Assembly: GCA_008364785.1 (NCBI GenBank)
Contig: VTTJ01000011.1
Coordinates: 62,001 to 126,000, forward strand
Length of the DNA stretch: 64,000 nt
From: Bacillus sp. BGMRC 2118
GTDB taxonomy: Bacteria; Bacillota; Bacilli; Bacillales; SA4
Direction: 5' to 3'
Position 1 is the first letter of the stretch, and every line of letters starts with the position of its first letter. The translations under genes were made by a program, and so were the position numbers. Below the pieces are notes generated by a model. The model saw nothing but the letters and a program-made list of their open reading frames with translations. It was not told the DNA's origin and did not search any database. Of the stretch, positions 49,798-58,464 are shown one piece after another.

Positions 49798-51040
49798 GAT
49801 GACCCCTACTTTCAACACTTCTTTTTGAGATGAGCATTGTTGTACCTAAACAGATAAGTAATACACCTGCTAGAACGAACGTTTGAATAACACCAATTGT
49901 TTGTGATAACACTCCGCCTAGACCCATCCCGATAAAAGAAGATATGGTTGTGATACTTCCAATTGTACCAAAAACTCGGCCCGTTTTAGAAACAGGAACT
50001 TGCTTTTGTACACTAATTTGAAATGGAATGGCAGTAAGCCCAAATGAAGCACCAGCTATAAAGCATAGAAGAGGGAATAGCAGATAAATGAAGGTAATAT
50101 CTAGCCTTGTCATGAGTGCAGCTAGCGCAAAGGCACCTCCAACTCCGATTCCACCAAGTGAAGTTGTGACTAACACGTTTGGTAACTTAGTTTTTGTAAG
50201 AACAGCAGAAGAGACAAACATTCCAACACCACTGGCAGCCATCGCATATCCAACGAGAGTGGTAGGCTCTTCAAAAATCAAGCGGGCTAATACCATAAAC
50301 TGAGTATCAGCAATTTGCAGGACTAAAAGAGAAGCACTAAATAAAAACAAACTAGTTAAAAGTATAGGAAAACCTTTTAATATCTCAAAGCCTTCTTTCA
50401 TCGTGCTAGAAATCTCTTGTAAGGATAACTTAGACTTTTGCAGGGTGTCACTTGCCGAATGGACAACTGTTTTAGGTACGCCAATTAGAAATAAAGCAGA
50501 CAATACGAAACTAATTGCATCAAGGAAGAATGCCCACTGAACACCTACAGACGCTACTAACAGTCCGCTAATTGTTGGTCCTATAACTTTAGCGCCGTTA
50601 TCAATCATACCACTGATACCAGTGGCCATCTGAATATCATCTGTATCTACAATTTCTTTTAGCTTTCCGTTTTTTGCTGGCATAAAAAACGCTACAAAGA
50701 TACTTTTTAGCGTAATGAGTACGTAAACCTGCCAAAGTGAAGTAGAGAATGCGACACCTAGAACCGCAACAGCACTCAATATATCGGAAATGATCATAAT
50801 CTTTTTTCGATCAAATTTGTCTGCAACGCTTCCCGCTATCGGTCCCACCACGATCATTGGCCCTGCAAAGCAGAGCGTTAAGGCAGATACGGCAATGGGA
50901 GAGGCGTTCCACTTAATTGCTACTAATGTCATTACGGCTAAAATATCAAGCCAATCCCCTAAGGATGATACGATTTGTGAAGAAATTAACCATAGATAAG
51001 ATTTATTCTTTAATAAAGCTGATTGTTGTTTCGTTTTCAT
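49769..51040 (-). CDS. MFS efflux transporter
   Basis: 423-residue twelve-helix major facilitator, probably a drug or metabolite exporter. The MFS motif A region appears as SVADKFDRKKIMIISD between helices 2 and 3 (about 70-85). Closest in type to the macrolide-efflux/MFS_3 group (LGDWLDILAVMTL at helix 1). RBS AAAGGAGG. Transcribed first, with the overlapping TetR gene behind it; expression controlled at a promoter bracketed by two operators. Confidence 0.9.
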   Translation of the reverse strand: MKTKQQSALLKNKSYLWLISSQIVSSLGDWLDILAVMTLVAIKWNASPIAVSALTLCFAGPMIVVGPIAGSVADKFDRKKIMIISDILSAVAVLGVAFSTSLWQVYVLITLKSIFVAFFMPAKNGKLKEIVDTDDIQMATGISGMIDNGAKVIGPTISGLLVASVGVQWAFFLDAISFVLSALFLIGVPKTVVHSASDTLQKSKLSLQEISSTMKEGFEILKGFPILLTSLFLFSASLLVLQIADTQFMVLARLIFEEPTTLVGYAMAASGVGMFVSSAVLTKTKLPNVLVTTSLGGIGVGGAFALAALMTRLDITFIYLLFPLLCFIAGASFGLTAIPFQISVQKQVPVSKTGRVFGTIGSITTISSFIGMGLGGVLSQTIGVIQTFVLAGVLLICLGTTMLISKRSVESRGHHVTESDGGI

Positions 51041-51065
51041 CGAATAAAACCTCCTTTAAATTTTA

Positions 51066-51115
51066 AAACTGACACCTGTGTCGTTATTATAAACCGACAC
51101 GAGTGTCAGTTTCAA
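51066..51115 (-). promoter_or_regulatory. Promoter of the MFS-TetR operon with two TetR operators
   Basis: On the minus strand TTGAAA, 18 bp, TATAAT. Two palindromes of form GACACNNGTGTC (GACACCTGTGTC at 51071 and GACACGAGTGTC at 51096, 25 bp apart) lie inside the spacer and just downstream of the -10; the whole block is itself a larger palindrome bounded by AAACT and AGTTT. Confidence 0.85.
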
Positions 51116-51160
51116 TACCTTTTTCAAAAAATAGGCCAAAAAATTATAAGGACAAAATAG

Positions 51161-51189
51161 GCTTATCTTTGACGTTTAGCGCATACATT
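51161..51189 (+). promoter_or_regulatory. Predicted sigma-E promoter of yunB
   Basis: -10 CATACATT matches the B. subtilis sigma-E consensus CATACAHT; 14 nt upstream GCTTATC is a partial match to the -35. It lies about 20 nt before the ribosome binding site. Confidence 0.65.
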
Positions 51190-51209
51190 TTTTATAGGGA
51201 GGGATCAGC

Positions 51210-51986
51210 TTGGCAAAGTTTCGTGGAATTGGCCCGCCAAAAGTAAAAAAGGGAAAAGGACCATTGCCTTTTCGGTATGTGTTTTTGTTATCTATCGTGA
51301 TGTTTATGTTTTCAACTGCAGTCGGTCTTATTGTAGTCAATGAGGGAATTGAACCGGTACTACAGGATTTTGCAAATAATGAAACAAAGAGAGTGGCAAC
51401 ATTAGCAATAAATAAAGCAGTTAATCAAAAGGTTGCAGAAGGGTTAGACGTTAGAGAGCTTTTCATAACAAAAGAAAATACAAGTCAAGAGATTACAATG
51501 GTGAATGTAGATAACGCAATGGTAGCTAAAGTTCAATCAGAAACTACAACAGCTGTACAAAAATATCTGAAATTAGCTGAGGAAGGAAAAATTGAACAAC
51601 TAGAAGTCTTAACAGAAATTGAAATTGAGAAGAGTCGAGATTCGGTTGAACAAGGGATTATTAGAGAGATACCATTAGGTCAAGCAACAAATATGGCTAT
51701 TTTAGGTAACCTAGGACCCAAAGTACCGATAAGCTTCACAACTGTTGGACAAGTGGAATCTGACGTTATTCATAAAATAGAAGAGTTCGGAATAAATAAC
51801 TTTCGTATACTAGTTCTCGTGAAAATTGAGGTAAGTGTTCAAGTCATTGTTCCTTTTTCAACTAAAATTACAACAGTGAAGAATACCATACCAATTGGTG
51901 ATGTTATATTACCTGGTAAAGTACCGGAATTCTACAACGGTTCTAGTGGAGATGGAGTAAGTCCGTCAATAGAGATATCACCATGA
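51210..51986 (+). CDS. yunB: Sporulation protein YunB
   Basis: 258-residue membrane-anchored sporulation protein. One transmembrane segment (about 24-46) follows a basic cytoplasmic N-terminus; the rest is extracytoplasmic. YunB shares the fold of the SpoIIR/YunB group, here with RVATLAINKAVNQKV and GQATNMAILGNLGPKVPISF. Start TTG with GGGAGGGAT upstream. A sigma-E-like promoter supports mother-cell expression. Single gene with its own terminator. Confidence 0.92.
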   Translation: MAKFRGIGPPKVKKGKGPLPFRYVFLLSIVMFMFSTAVGLIVVNEGIEPVLQDFANNETKRVATLAINKAVNQKVAEGLDVRELFITKENTSQEITMVNVDNAMVAKVQSETTTAVQKYLKLAEEGKIEQLEVLTEIEIEKSRDSVEQGIIREIPLGQATNMAILGNLGPKVPISFTTVGQVESDVIHKIEEFGINNFRILVLVKIEVSVQVIVPFSTKITTVKNTIPIGDVILPGKVPEFYNGSSGDGVSPSIEISP

Positions 51987-51997
51987 TTTTATGGTAA

Positions 51998-52030
51998 GAG
52001 AGGCGATTGATATATAGCGCCTCTTTTTTT
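51998..52030 (+). terminator. Intrinsic terminator of yunB
   Basis: Stem AGAGGCG / CGCCTCT, 12-nt loop, then T-run. Confidence 0.88.
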
Positions 52031-52101
52031 GTACGTAAATTTTTGATAGGCAAATAGGAATTAGGAAAAAGTAAACGTACCTATATTTACAGGAGGAACT
52101 C

Positions 52102-52950
52102 ATGAAGCAATCATTCACTATACATTGTCAAAACGAATATGACAAACTGAAAACCGTGATTGTTTGTCCACCGTTAAGCTTATCTGAAGGAAAGTCATTA
52201 TACTCCATAAATGGTGAATCACATAAAGTTAGTATTAATCTTGATAAAGCCATGTCACAACATGGGGAGTTTACAAGAGTACTGAAGGAACAAGGCATTG
52301 AAGTTTTGTACCTTCCAAGTATTAAGCAATTTACAGAAGGTGTTTTTACGAGAGATGTGGCGTTTACTCTTGGTGAGGAAATTTTCATTTCACACATGGC
52401 ACATCCACCGAGAACAGGTGAGGAAGAAATCCTGATGAACGTGTTAAATGAAAGAGGTATCCACCATCACGACTTAATGAGAGATCATATTGAAGGAGGG
52501 GATGTTCTAATTGATGGATCCACGATTTATGTCGGCATCAGTAATCGTACGTCTCAGCAGTCAGTAGACCATTTACAAAAGCTCTTGCCTCACTATGAAG
52601 TTATTTCGTTACCGTTTAGTGATGAATTTCTTCACTTGGATTGTTTATTCAATATCATTTCTCCGAAGGAAGCAATCCTCTATCCTGGTGAATTTGATTC
52701 GGAAAAGGAAAGCTTGCTAAGAGAACGATACGATATGATTGAAGTATCCTCTGATGAACAAAGAACACTTGGTGTGAACATACTCTCCATCGGTGAGAAG
52801 AAAGTAATTAGCCAGCCGATGAATGAGCAAGTGAATGAACAACTCCGTGAAAGAGGGTATGATGTGATACTAATTGACTTCTCAGAAATTATTAAAGCAG
52901 GTGGAGCTTTCCGGTGCTGTTCACTGCCTCTTTTAAGAGAAAAAAAATAA
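52102..52950 (+). CDS. Dimethylarginine dimethylaminohydrolase / arginine deiminase-like enzyme
   Basis: 282-residue amidinohydrolase of the pentein fold, like B. subtilis YkgA. Substrate and catalytic motifs: FTRD at 82-85, EGGD at 131-134, catalytic His178 in FLHLDCLFN, and nucleophile Cys272 or Cys273 in GAFRCCSLPL. It probably hydrolyses a guanidino compound to citrulline or similar; the physiological substrate is not shown by context. TACAGGAGGAACTC gives a strong RBS. Confidence 0.85.
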   Translation: MKQSFTIHCQNEYDKLKTVIVCPPLSLSEGKSLYSINGESHKVSINLDKAMSQHGEFTRVLKEQGIEVLYLPSIKQFTEGVFTRDVAFTLGEEIFISHMAHPPRTGEEEILMNVLNERGIHHHDLMRDHIEGGDVLIDGSTIYVGISNRTSQQSVDHLQKLLPHYEVISLPFSDEFLHLDCLFNIISPKEAILYPGEFDSEKESLLRERYDMIEVSSDEQRTLGVNILSIGEKKVISQPMNEQVNEQLRERGYDVILIDFSEIIKAGGAFRCCSLPLLREKK

Positions 52951-52970
52951 GCAGGTAAAAGCACCTGCTT
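52949..52970. terminator. Bidirectional terminator between convergent genes
   Basis: Perfect 8-bp stem AAGCAGGT / ACCTGCTT, loop AAAAGC. On the minus strand it is followed by ATTTTTTTT, the better orientation. Confidence 0.85.
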
Positions 52971-53106
52971 ACTCTTCCTTTTCTGATTCTGCTGCTCCAT
53001 CTTCTACAATTGTTAGAAGTTCACTCCAAAAAAAACTTCCTTCCGCAATAGACTCACATTCATTTATCTCAGCACTGTTTTCGAGTTGCTGCTCATCCTT
53101 TTTCAT
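52969..53106 (-). CDS. Small acidic protein overlapping the Nudix gene, unknown function
   Basis: 45-residue very acidic protein (MKKDEQQLENSAEINECESI at the start, ESEKEE at the end). AGGAGG lies just upstream of the ATG with good spacing, inside the 3' end of the Nudix gene, which it overlaps by 14 nt. It ends in the terminator stem. No family recognised. The strong RBS and tight coupling make it more likely real than chance. Confidence 0.55.
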   Translation of the reverse strand: MKKDEQQLENSAEINECESIAEGSFFWSELLTIVEDGAAESEKEE

Positions 53107-53677
53107 GGTTTCCTCCTAGGCAAGTACATGTTATGGTTCTAGCGTTTTCAGTTTTAGATGATAATATACGACTCAGGCGAGGTAAAGAAACGTCTAATGC
53201 TTCATCCAGTATTATCTTTTGTATACGATGATCTTCAATAACATTATGTAGCACGTCAGGCTCTACCCAAACTCGAGCAGCAGATTCGTCAGTTTCCTGA
53301 AAGGGGAGGATGTGTTCAATATCCATTCTGTAATAAACTTGATACCCAACGAGAGGGTATTTTCCATCTGGATTAAAAAGTGGATTTTCTTTATGACTCA
53401 CTTCAATATATCCAAGCAACATCACTTTTCCAGTTACATATGCTTCTTCCATTGCTTCACGATAAAAAGCATCTTCAGGAGCCTCACCTTTTTCAATATG
53501 TCCTCCTGGTACATTGAATCCTCTATCTTTAATTTTAACTAACAGTATTTTTCCTTCATAAAAACAATAGCCATGCACACTCGTAATCAATGCTTCATTA
53601 GGTAAATTCTTATACGGCCGCCAAATTAATTGAACAATGTTTCCATCCCAGTTTACAGTTGTGCTAGCTTGACTCAT
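53093..53677 (-). CDS. Nudix hydrolase
   Basis: 194-residue Nudix protein. The box is GGHIEKGEAPEDAFYREAME then EAYV: canonical spacing, catalytic REAMEE intact, with the usual late Gly replaced by Tyr. A second conserved strand YLVxYQVYYRM-type follows. The C-terminus has Cys-rich CTCLGG. First gene of a two-gene unit with the small acidic protein. Substrate unknown. Confidence 0.85.
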   Translation of the reverse strand: MSQASTTVNWDGNIVQLIWRPYKNLPNEALITSVHGYCFYEGKILLVKIKDRGFNVPGGHIEKGEAPEDAFYREAMEEAYVTGKVMLLGYIEVSHKENPLFNPDGKYPLVGYQVYYRMDIEHILPFQETDESAARVWVEPDVLHNVIEDHRIQKIILDEALDVSLPRLSRILSSKTENARTITCTCLGGNHEKG

Positions 53678-53809
53678 AACAACACCTCCTCCTTTTATTT
53701 AGATATTCGTTTTTGACTAAGGATTTCCTATTGTAGTATTTGGATAAATATGTATGAAATGTGAAACCTTTGCAATTTTTAATCGTAAAAGAAGGAGGGG
53801 GGATTAGTG

Positions 53810-54130
53810 ATGAAGAATATAGGAATTGTACTAGGAACAATTGTAGTAAAAAGTGCACTACTATGGTATATCTCTCAACTATTAGATTGGAAGTTCATTG
53901 ACTTTGCCTTTTTAGGAGGAGTTGCTTTATTTGGATTGTGTTGGTTTTTCCAAATGAATGCAGTGAAAATGAGAAATGAAAATAGCTCATATTCAAGAGG
54001 AATGTACAGAAACGATGACCAAGGTGTGGAAGTATTTCGCTTTCAGTTAAATCCTGTATTAACAGGAATGATTCTTTATATCTTGTTAAGTGGGATTAGT
54101 ACATTTGTTTACTATATAGAATATTTTTAG
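53810..54130 (+). CDS. Small membrane protein, unknown function
   Basis: 106-residue protein with three membrane segments (about 3-22, 28-48, 85-103) and a hydrophilic middle loop. AAGGAGGGGGG lies upstream; GTG three bases earlier is a possible alternative start. No family recognised. Probably co-transcribed with the following kinase-fold gene, whose start is about 30 nt after its stop. Confidence 0.65.
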   Translation: MKNIGIVLGTIVVKSALLWYISQLLDWKFIDFAFLGGVALFGLCWFFQMNAVKMRNENSSYSRGMYRNDDQGVEVFRFQLNPVLTGMILYILLSGISTFVYYIEYF

Positions 54131-54160
54131 TGGAGTACATAGAATGGAGAAATGCTACAT

Positions 54161-55141
54161 ATGATGAAGCTCAGTTTAATGAAGAACGTTGTTCAGACAG
54201 TTGGATCTGACTGGAAAAGTAATCTTGCAGAAGAAATAATAAACTACTGGGATTATGAGTTGGATTCTGTCTATTACTGGAGAGCAAGTGCTAACTTTAT
54301 CTTCGTTTGCAACACAAAAGGAAAACGTGCCTTTTTACGGTTTAATTCAGTCGATGAAAGATCTAGGGAGCAAATACAAAGTGAGATATCAATTGTTAAC
54401 TACTTAAGTGCCAAGCAGCTTGAGGTAGCCAAACCTATTTTATCAAAACATCAAAATTATATTGAAAAAGTTGAAACAACATTAGGAGTGTTCTATGCTT
54501 CTTTGTTTGAAGGATTAGAAGGTGAACAGCTTGAAATGGAACAGCTTAATTCTGAGCAATTTCATATATGGGGTAAAGCGCTAGGGAAGTTGCACGAAGT
54601 AAGTAAAGGGATAACTGAAGAAAAAATAGCAAGCATAAGAAATCGACATAGTTGGAAAGATCATGCTAATCTTATTAAGAAATACGTAACAGGTGAGCTA
54701 GTAGAAGAAGCTGAATCAGTGATTTCTCAACTAGAGAGTCTTGATACAACAAGTCAAAATTTTGGTTTAATTCATTTTGATTTTGAGTTGGATAACATAT
54801 ATTGGGATAATGGTTCGATTAGTATACTAGATTTCGATGATGCATCACATTATTGGTATGTTGCCGATATTGCTTTTGCTCTGCGTGATTTACATGAACC
54901 CTCCGGTGAATACTTTGAGGCATTTATGAGCGGGTATAGAAGTCAAACAGATGTCGATGAAGATATGTTAGCCAAGCTTCCTCTATTTGCAAGGTTCCAT
55001 GAACTATACCTGTATGCAAGACTAAAACGGGCATTAGATCTTGAATTGTCGTCTGAACATCCTGAATGGGTAAACAATCTAGTTGAGAAGTTGACGAATC
55101 GATTATATAAACTAGCAAAAAATAGTCAGAAAACATCTTAG
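54161..55141 (+). CDS. Aminoglycoside phosphotransferase (APH) fold kinase
   Basis: 326-residue small-molecule kinase of the APH/choline-kinase fold. Catalytic loop HFDFELDNIYW (Brenner HxDxxxxN) and metal-binding LDFDDASHYW, with the nucleotide-lobe lysine near ANFIFVCNTKGKRAFLRF. Not necessarily a resistance enzyme; many Bacillus relatives act on unknown metabolites. Start uncertain: ATG chosen 10 nt after GGAGA, with another ATG adjacent downstream and one 9 nt upstream. Confidence 0.82.
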   Translation: MMKLSLMKNVVQTVGSDWKSNLAEEIINYWDYELDSVYYWRASANFIFVCNTKGKRAFLRFNSVDERSREQIQSEISIVNYLSAKQLEVAKPILSKHQNYIEKVETTLGVFYASLFEGLEGEQLEMEQLNSEQFHIWGKALGKLHEVSKGITEEKIASIRNRHSWKDHANLIKKYVTGELVEEAESVISQLESLDTTSQNFGLIHFDFELDNIYWDNGSISILDFDDASHYWYVADIAFALRDLHEPSGEYFEAFMSGYRSQTDVDEDMLAKLPLFARFHELYLYARLKRALDLELSSEHPEWVNNLVEKLTNRLYKLAKNSQKTS

Positions 55142-55173
55142 AGTCGTAAATTGTGAGAATTAAAACCATTTAG

Positions 55174-55202
55174 AAACTATCCAAATTATGGGTAGTTTTT
55201 TG
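55174..55202 (+). terminator. Intrinsic terminator of the APH-fold gene
   Basis: Stem AAACTATCC / GGGTAGTTT (one G-U), loop AAATTAT, then T. Confidence 0.82.
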
Positions 55203-55285
55203 TTTGAGTTGCGATAGTTCATATGTACCAGGCTATGTTCTCATACATAAAATTATTCACTGAAAAGTATTTTTGAAAGTTTGTC

Positions 55286-55314
55286 TTTACATTATCATAT
55301 TGTGTGATTATACT
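55286..55314 (+). promoter_or_regulatory. Predicted sigma-A promoter of the NSS transporter operon
   Basis: TTTACA, 17-nt spacer, TATACT. No S-box or T-box lies between it and the gene. Confidence 0.7.
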
Positions 55315-55401
55315 AACTATATATTAAATAATCAGATAATTTAAAAGTTTCCAAATAACTAAAAAAGTTATGGCTTGGGAACAAAGAAGGAGGTCAAATG
55401 T

Positions 55402-56922
55402 ATGGATAATCGTCCTCAATGGGGAACGCGTGCTGGATTTATTTTGGCAGCAGTAGGTTCCGCAGTAGGTCTAGGGAACATTTGGAGATTCCCTGCAGTA
55501 GCGTATGAGAATGGTGGAGGCGCATTTTTTATTCCGTATTTGTTTGCACTTTTAACTGCCGGTATTCCACTACTCATTCTAGAATTTACAATCGGTCATA
55601 AGTATCGTGGATCTGCCCCGTTATCTTATGCAAGATTGAACAAAAAGACCGAATGGCTAGGATGGTGGCAAGTAGCAGTTTCATTTGTTATTGCCTGTTA
55701 TTATCCAGTTATTATCGCATGGGCAATGTCCTATTCAGCTTTCTCCTTTAACCAAAACTGGGGATCAGACACAGCAGGTTTCCTAATTGGTGAATACTTA
55801 CAAGTAGGAGCACCAGGTGAAATTGGCGGTTTAGTACCTGGCGTATTTCTACCACTATTAATTGTTTGGGCAATTACACTTGGAGTACTGTTCAAGGGTG
55901 TTAAAAAGGGAATTGAAATGATTAACCGCGTTTGTATTCCTTTGCTAGTTGTATTGTTTTTAATTGTTGTTCTTCGTGCGGTAACATTAGATGGAGCAGC
56001 AGAAGGATTGAATGCTTTCTTCACACCAAACTGGGATAGTATTATGGATGGTAAGGTGTGGGTAGCAGCATATGGTCAAATTTTCTTTAGTTTATCCATT
56101 GCATTTGCCATCATGATTACGTATTCAAGCTATTTACCAAAGAAGTCTGATTTAACAAATAACGCGTTCATTACTGGCTTTGGAAACTCTGCATTTGAAC
56201 TACTAGCAGGAATTGGAGTTTTCAGTGCGCTAGGGTTTATGGCAGGGCAAGTTGGAAAGCCAGTAGAAGAAGTCGTTTCATCTGGAGTAGGATTGGCATT
56301 TATCGTATTCCCACAAATTATTAATGAGATGCCTGCATTAAATGGTCTATTTGGATTCCTATTCTTCGGATCGTTAGTTCTTGCAGGTTTAACATCACTC
56401 ATTTCAATTGTTGAAACGTTTATCGCTGGTATCCAAGATAAATTTAAGTTTTCACGTACAAAGGCAGTATTAATTGGTGGAGGAGCAGCTGCATTAGTAT
56501 CCGTTCTATTTGCTACTAGAGGTGGATTAAACTTCTTAGACGTAGCAGATTACTTCATTAATAATTTTGGCGTAACGTTAGCAGGTCTAGCCGAAGTAGT
56601 TGTCATTGCATGGGTGCTTAGAGAACTTAAAAACCTTCAGGCACATGCCAATAGTGTATCAGATATCATGTTAGGTGCTTGGTGGAAGATCTGTCTTGGA
56701 ATCATCACACCAATTGTACTTGGATATATGATGTTTGATAATATTCGTAAAAACTTAAACCCTGAAACATTCTACGGTAATGGAGATTATGGTCTATCCT
56801 TCCTTATCTACTCTGGTTGGGTAGTCGCTGGTCTGGCGCTTGTGGTTGGTATTGTATTCTCATTGTTCAAATGGGATCGCCAAACACTAAACGTACCAGA
56901 TAACAAGGAGGTATCTCAATAA
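55402..56922 (+). CDS. Neurotransmitter:sodium symporter family amino-acid transporter (MetP type)
   Basis: 506-residue, twelve-helix sodium-coupled transporter of the LeuT fold. The N-terminal RAGFILAAVGSAVGLGNIWR and FPAVAYENGGGAFFIPY are the sodium- and substrate-binding segments of helices 1 and 2. Start ATG is 8 nt after GGAGG; an out-of-frame ATG four bases earlier is ignored. It overlaps a 35-residue MetS-like gene, the arrangement of the C. glutamicum MetP/MetS methionine-alanine uptake system. Substrate inferred. Confidence 0.92.
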   Translation: MDNRPQWGTRAGFILAAVGSAVGLGNIWRFPAVAYENGGGAFFIPYLFALLTAGIPLLILEFTIGHKYRGSAPLSYARLNKKTEWLGWWQVAVSFVIACYYPVIIAWAMSYSAFSFNQNWGSDTAGFLIGEYLQVGAPGEIGGLVPGVFLPLLIVWAITLGVLFKGVKKGIEMINRVCIPLLVVLFLIVVLRAVTLDGAAEGLNAFFTPNWDSIMDGKVWVAAYGQIFFSLSIAFAIMITYSSYLPKKSDLTNNAFITGFGNSAFELLAGIGVFSALGFMAGQVGKPVEEVVSSGVGLAFIVFPQIINEMPALNGLFGFLFFGSLVLAGLTSLISIVETFIAGIQDKFKFSRTKAVLIGGGAAALVSVLFATRGGLNFLDVADYFINNFGVTLAGLAEVVVIAWVLRELKNLQAHANSVSDIMLGAWWKICLGIITPIVLGYMMFDNIRKNLNPETFYGNGDYGLSFLIYSGWVVAGLALVVGIVFSLFKWDRQTLNVPDNKEVSQ

Positions 56923-57029
56923 TGGGCGCAAGTGCACTGTTTATGATGATCGTTGGGATGGTAATAATTTGGGGCGGATTAGCTGCAAGTATTACCTTTG
57001 CCGTCAAGAAAGCCAAACAAAATTCATAA
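56922..57029 (+). CDS. MetS-family small subunit of NSS transporter
   Basis: 35-residue protein with a single membrane helix (about 5-28, LFMMIVGMVIIWGGLAASI) and a basic tail KKAKQNS. The start overlaps the stop of the transporter gene (TAATG). Small MetS-type subunits are needed for full activity of the matching NSS carrier. Too short for ordinary gene calling but strongly supported by the overlap, a GGAGG in the preceding gene, and the terminator after it. Confidence 0.88.
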   Translation: MGASALFMMIVGMVIIWGGLAASITFAVKKAKQNS

Positions 57030-57035
57030 CAAATG

Positions 57036-57071
57036 AAAGACAGGTTCAATAAACTGAACCTGTCTTTTTTT
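57036..57071 (+). terminator. Intrinsic terminator of the NSS operon
   Basis: Perfect 13-bp stem AAAGACAGGTTCA / TGAACCTGTCTTT, loop ATAAAC, then TTTT. May also serve the convergent lytH gene. Confidence 0.92.
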
Positions 57072-57076
57072 ATTGT

Positions 57077-58060
57077 TTATTTTCGATTACGTTCTTGTCT
57101 TTCCCATGCTCTTAAATGAGGGAAAGGGTCAAAAGACCACTCTGTAAATCCATTATCTTTATACATACCGTAATGTAAATGAGGTGGAAACTTACCTGCC
57201 GTACCAGGAGGACCATACCCAGAGCTTCCGACAGATCCAATAATCATGCCAGGCTCAACGATCTGTCCGACAGTCAGGTCTTTAGCAAAACCATTTAAAT
57301 GAGCATAGTAATGGTATGTATTATTTAAATCACGTATACCTACTCGCCATCCACCAAATCGGTTCCAGCCTTTTACTTCTACAACGCCATAACATGTAGA
57401 CCGTACAGGCACTCCATAATTTGCGAAAATATCGGTACCCTCATGCATGCGTAAACCGCCCCAGCCTCTTCGATCACCCCATGTGTTTTTATAACTATGG
57501 TTACTGCGAATCGGTACAGGGAAAGCATGCTGATCTAACTCTAATTTTCCGAAGTGCTTAAACACCTTCATGTGGCCCATAATCAAACTGACTGTCTTAT
57601 CACGCTGATAGTAATCCCATAGTGCAATCTTTATATTATGATGATCACTTCCATAAGTTTGAATGTAATGAGCCATCGTGTACAAGACATCCTCATCATC
57701 CAATCGGTTCGCAACACCATCACCATTCCCATCCTGCCCAATACCACCTAAAACGCTAATTGTGACAGGATTTGTATCTTCACTGTTAGGATTAATAGGA
57801 CCACCCCATACCTCCGGTGAATAATAAATGCCAATTGCGCCTTCAGGCTTTGGCAAATCCTTTCTTGAGTAGCGTAGATTTCGCTCGTATTGATCAATAG
57901 CTGCTAGGTAGTACCAAGGAATGTGTGTGAGGGCCTCCATTTTTGTATATAGTTCCATCCTGGTTTGATAAAGCTTTGCTTGTTCTTCCCCAGTGATTGC
58001 ATGTGTCATGTTCGGGGACATGATTGAAAAGAAAAGTAACAATATGAACAATCTTTTCAC
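57077..58060 (-). CDS. lytH: Sporulation peptidoglycan endopeptidase LytH (M23)
   Basis: 327-residue exported M23 metallopeptidase; B. subtilis LytH (YunA), an L-Ala-D-Glu endopeptidase acting on spore cortex, has almost the same length. Signal peptide at 1-20 (VKRLFILLLFFSIM), then a helical domain, then the M23 domain with zinc ligands in MHEGTDIF and FPPHLHYGMY. GTG is chosen because AAAGGAG lies 7 nt upstream; the frame is open for 90 nt further without an RBS. Convergent with the NSS operon. Confidence 0.92.
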   Translation of the reverse strand: MKRLFILLLFFSIMSPNMTHAITGEEQAKLYQTRMELYTKMEALTHIPWYYLAAIDQYERNLRYSRKDLPKPEGAIGIYYSPEVWGGPINPNSEDTNPVTISVLGGIGQDGNGDGVANRLDDEDVLYTMAHYIQTYGSDHHNIKIALWDYYQRDKTVSLIMGHMKVFKHFGKLELDQHAFPVPIRSNHSYKNTWGDRRGWGGLRMHEGTDIFANYGVPVRSTCYGVVEVKGWNRFGGWRVGIRDLNNTYHYYAHLNGFAKDLTVGQIVEPGMIIGSVGSSGYGPPGTAGKFPPHLHYGMYKDNGFTEWSFDPFPHLRAWERQERNRK

Positions 58061-58464
58061 CGTTCTACTCCTTTCTTTCATGCTCGAAACAAATCGAACA
58101 TCAACTGTTTTCCTCGTGCGGTTTACTTGATAGACATGTTTTTCTACCATTAGTTTGCAGAAGAAGTAACTAAATCATAAATGCGAATTTATGGTAATTT
58201 CATTTTTGCCTAGAAATAGGATGCGATAACTTTATACCGAGTGATTCTAGCGATACCACAAACATTTGAGACGTAGAAATCAAAGCTTTACAATGTTAAA
58301 GTAATTCTACTTAGTTGGCGGATATTGAGAAGGTATGTTAAAGTGAAGAGGACGACTATGATATTTAATATAAATGTTTAATCTCTATAGGAACATTTGG
58401 TTATGGGGCTAATTGAGTCGCTTACGCTTATGTTCAAAAATTTACATAAATAGGAGTGATCGAC
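58061..58464. other. Intergenic region between lytH and lipA, nothing decisive
   Basis: About 400 nt between divergent genes. It must contain both promoters, but I could not identify a convincing sigma-K or sigma-A pair. No repeat, element end or sizeable ORF was found. Confidence 0.4.

Noticed and set aside
54161..55141. Aminoglycoside resistance gene
   Set aside because: The fold and catalytic motifs only show an APH-type kinase; many chromosomal Bacillus members are not resistance enzymes and no resistance context is present.
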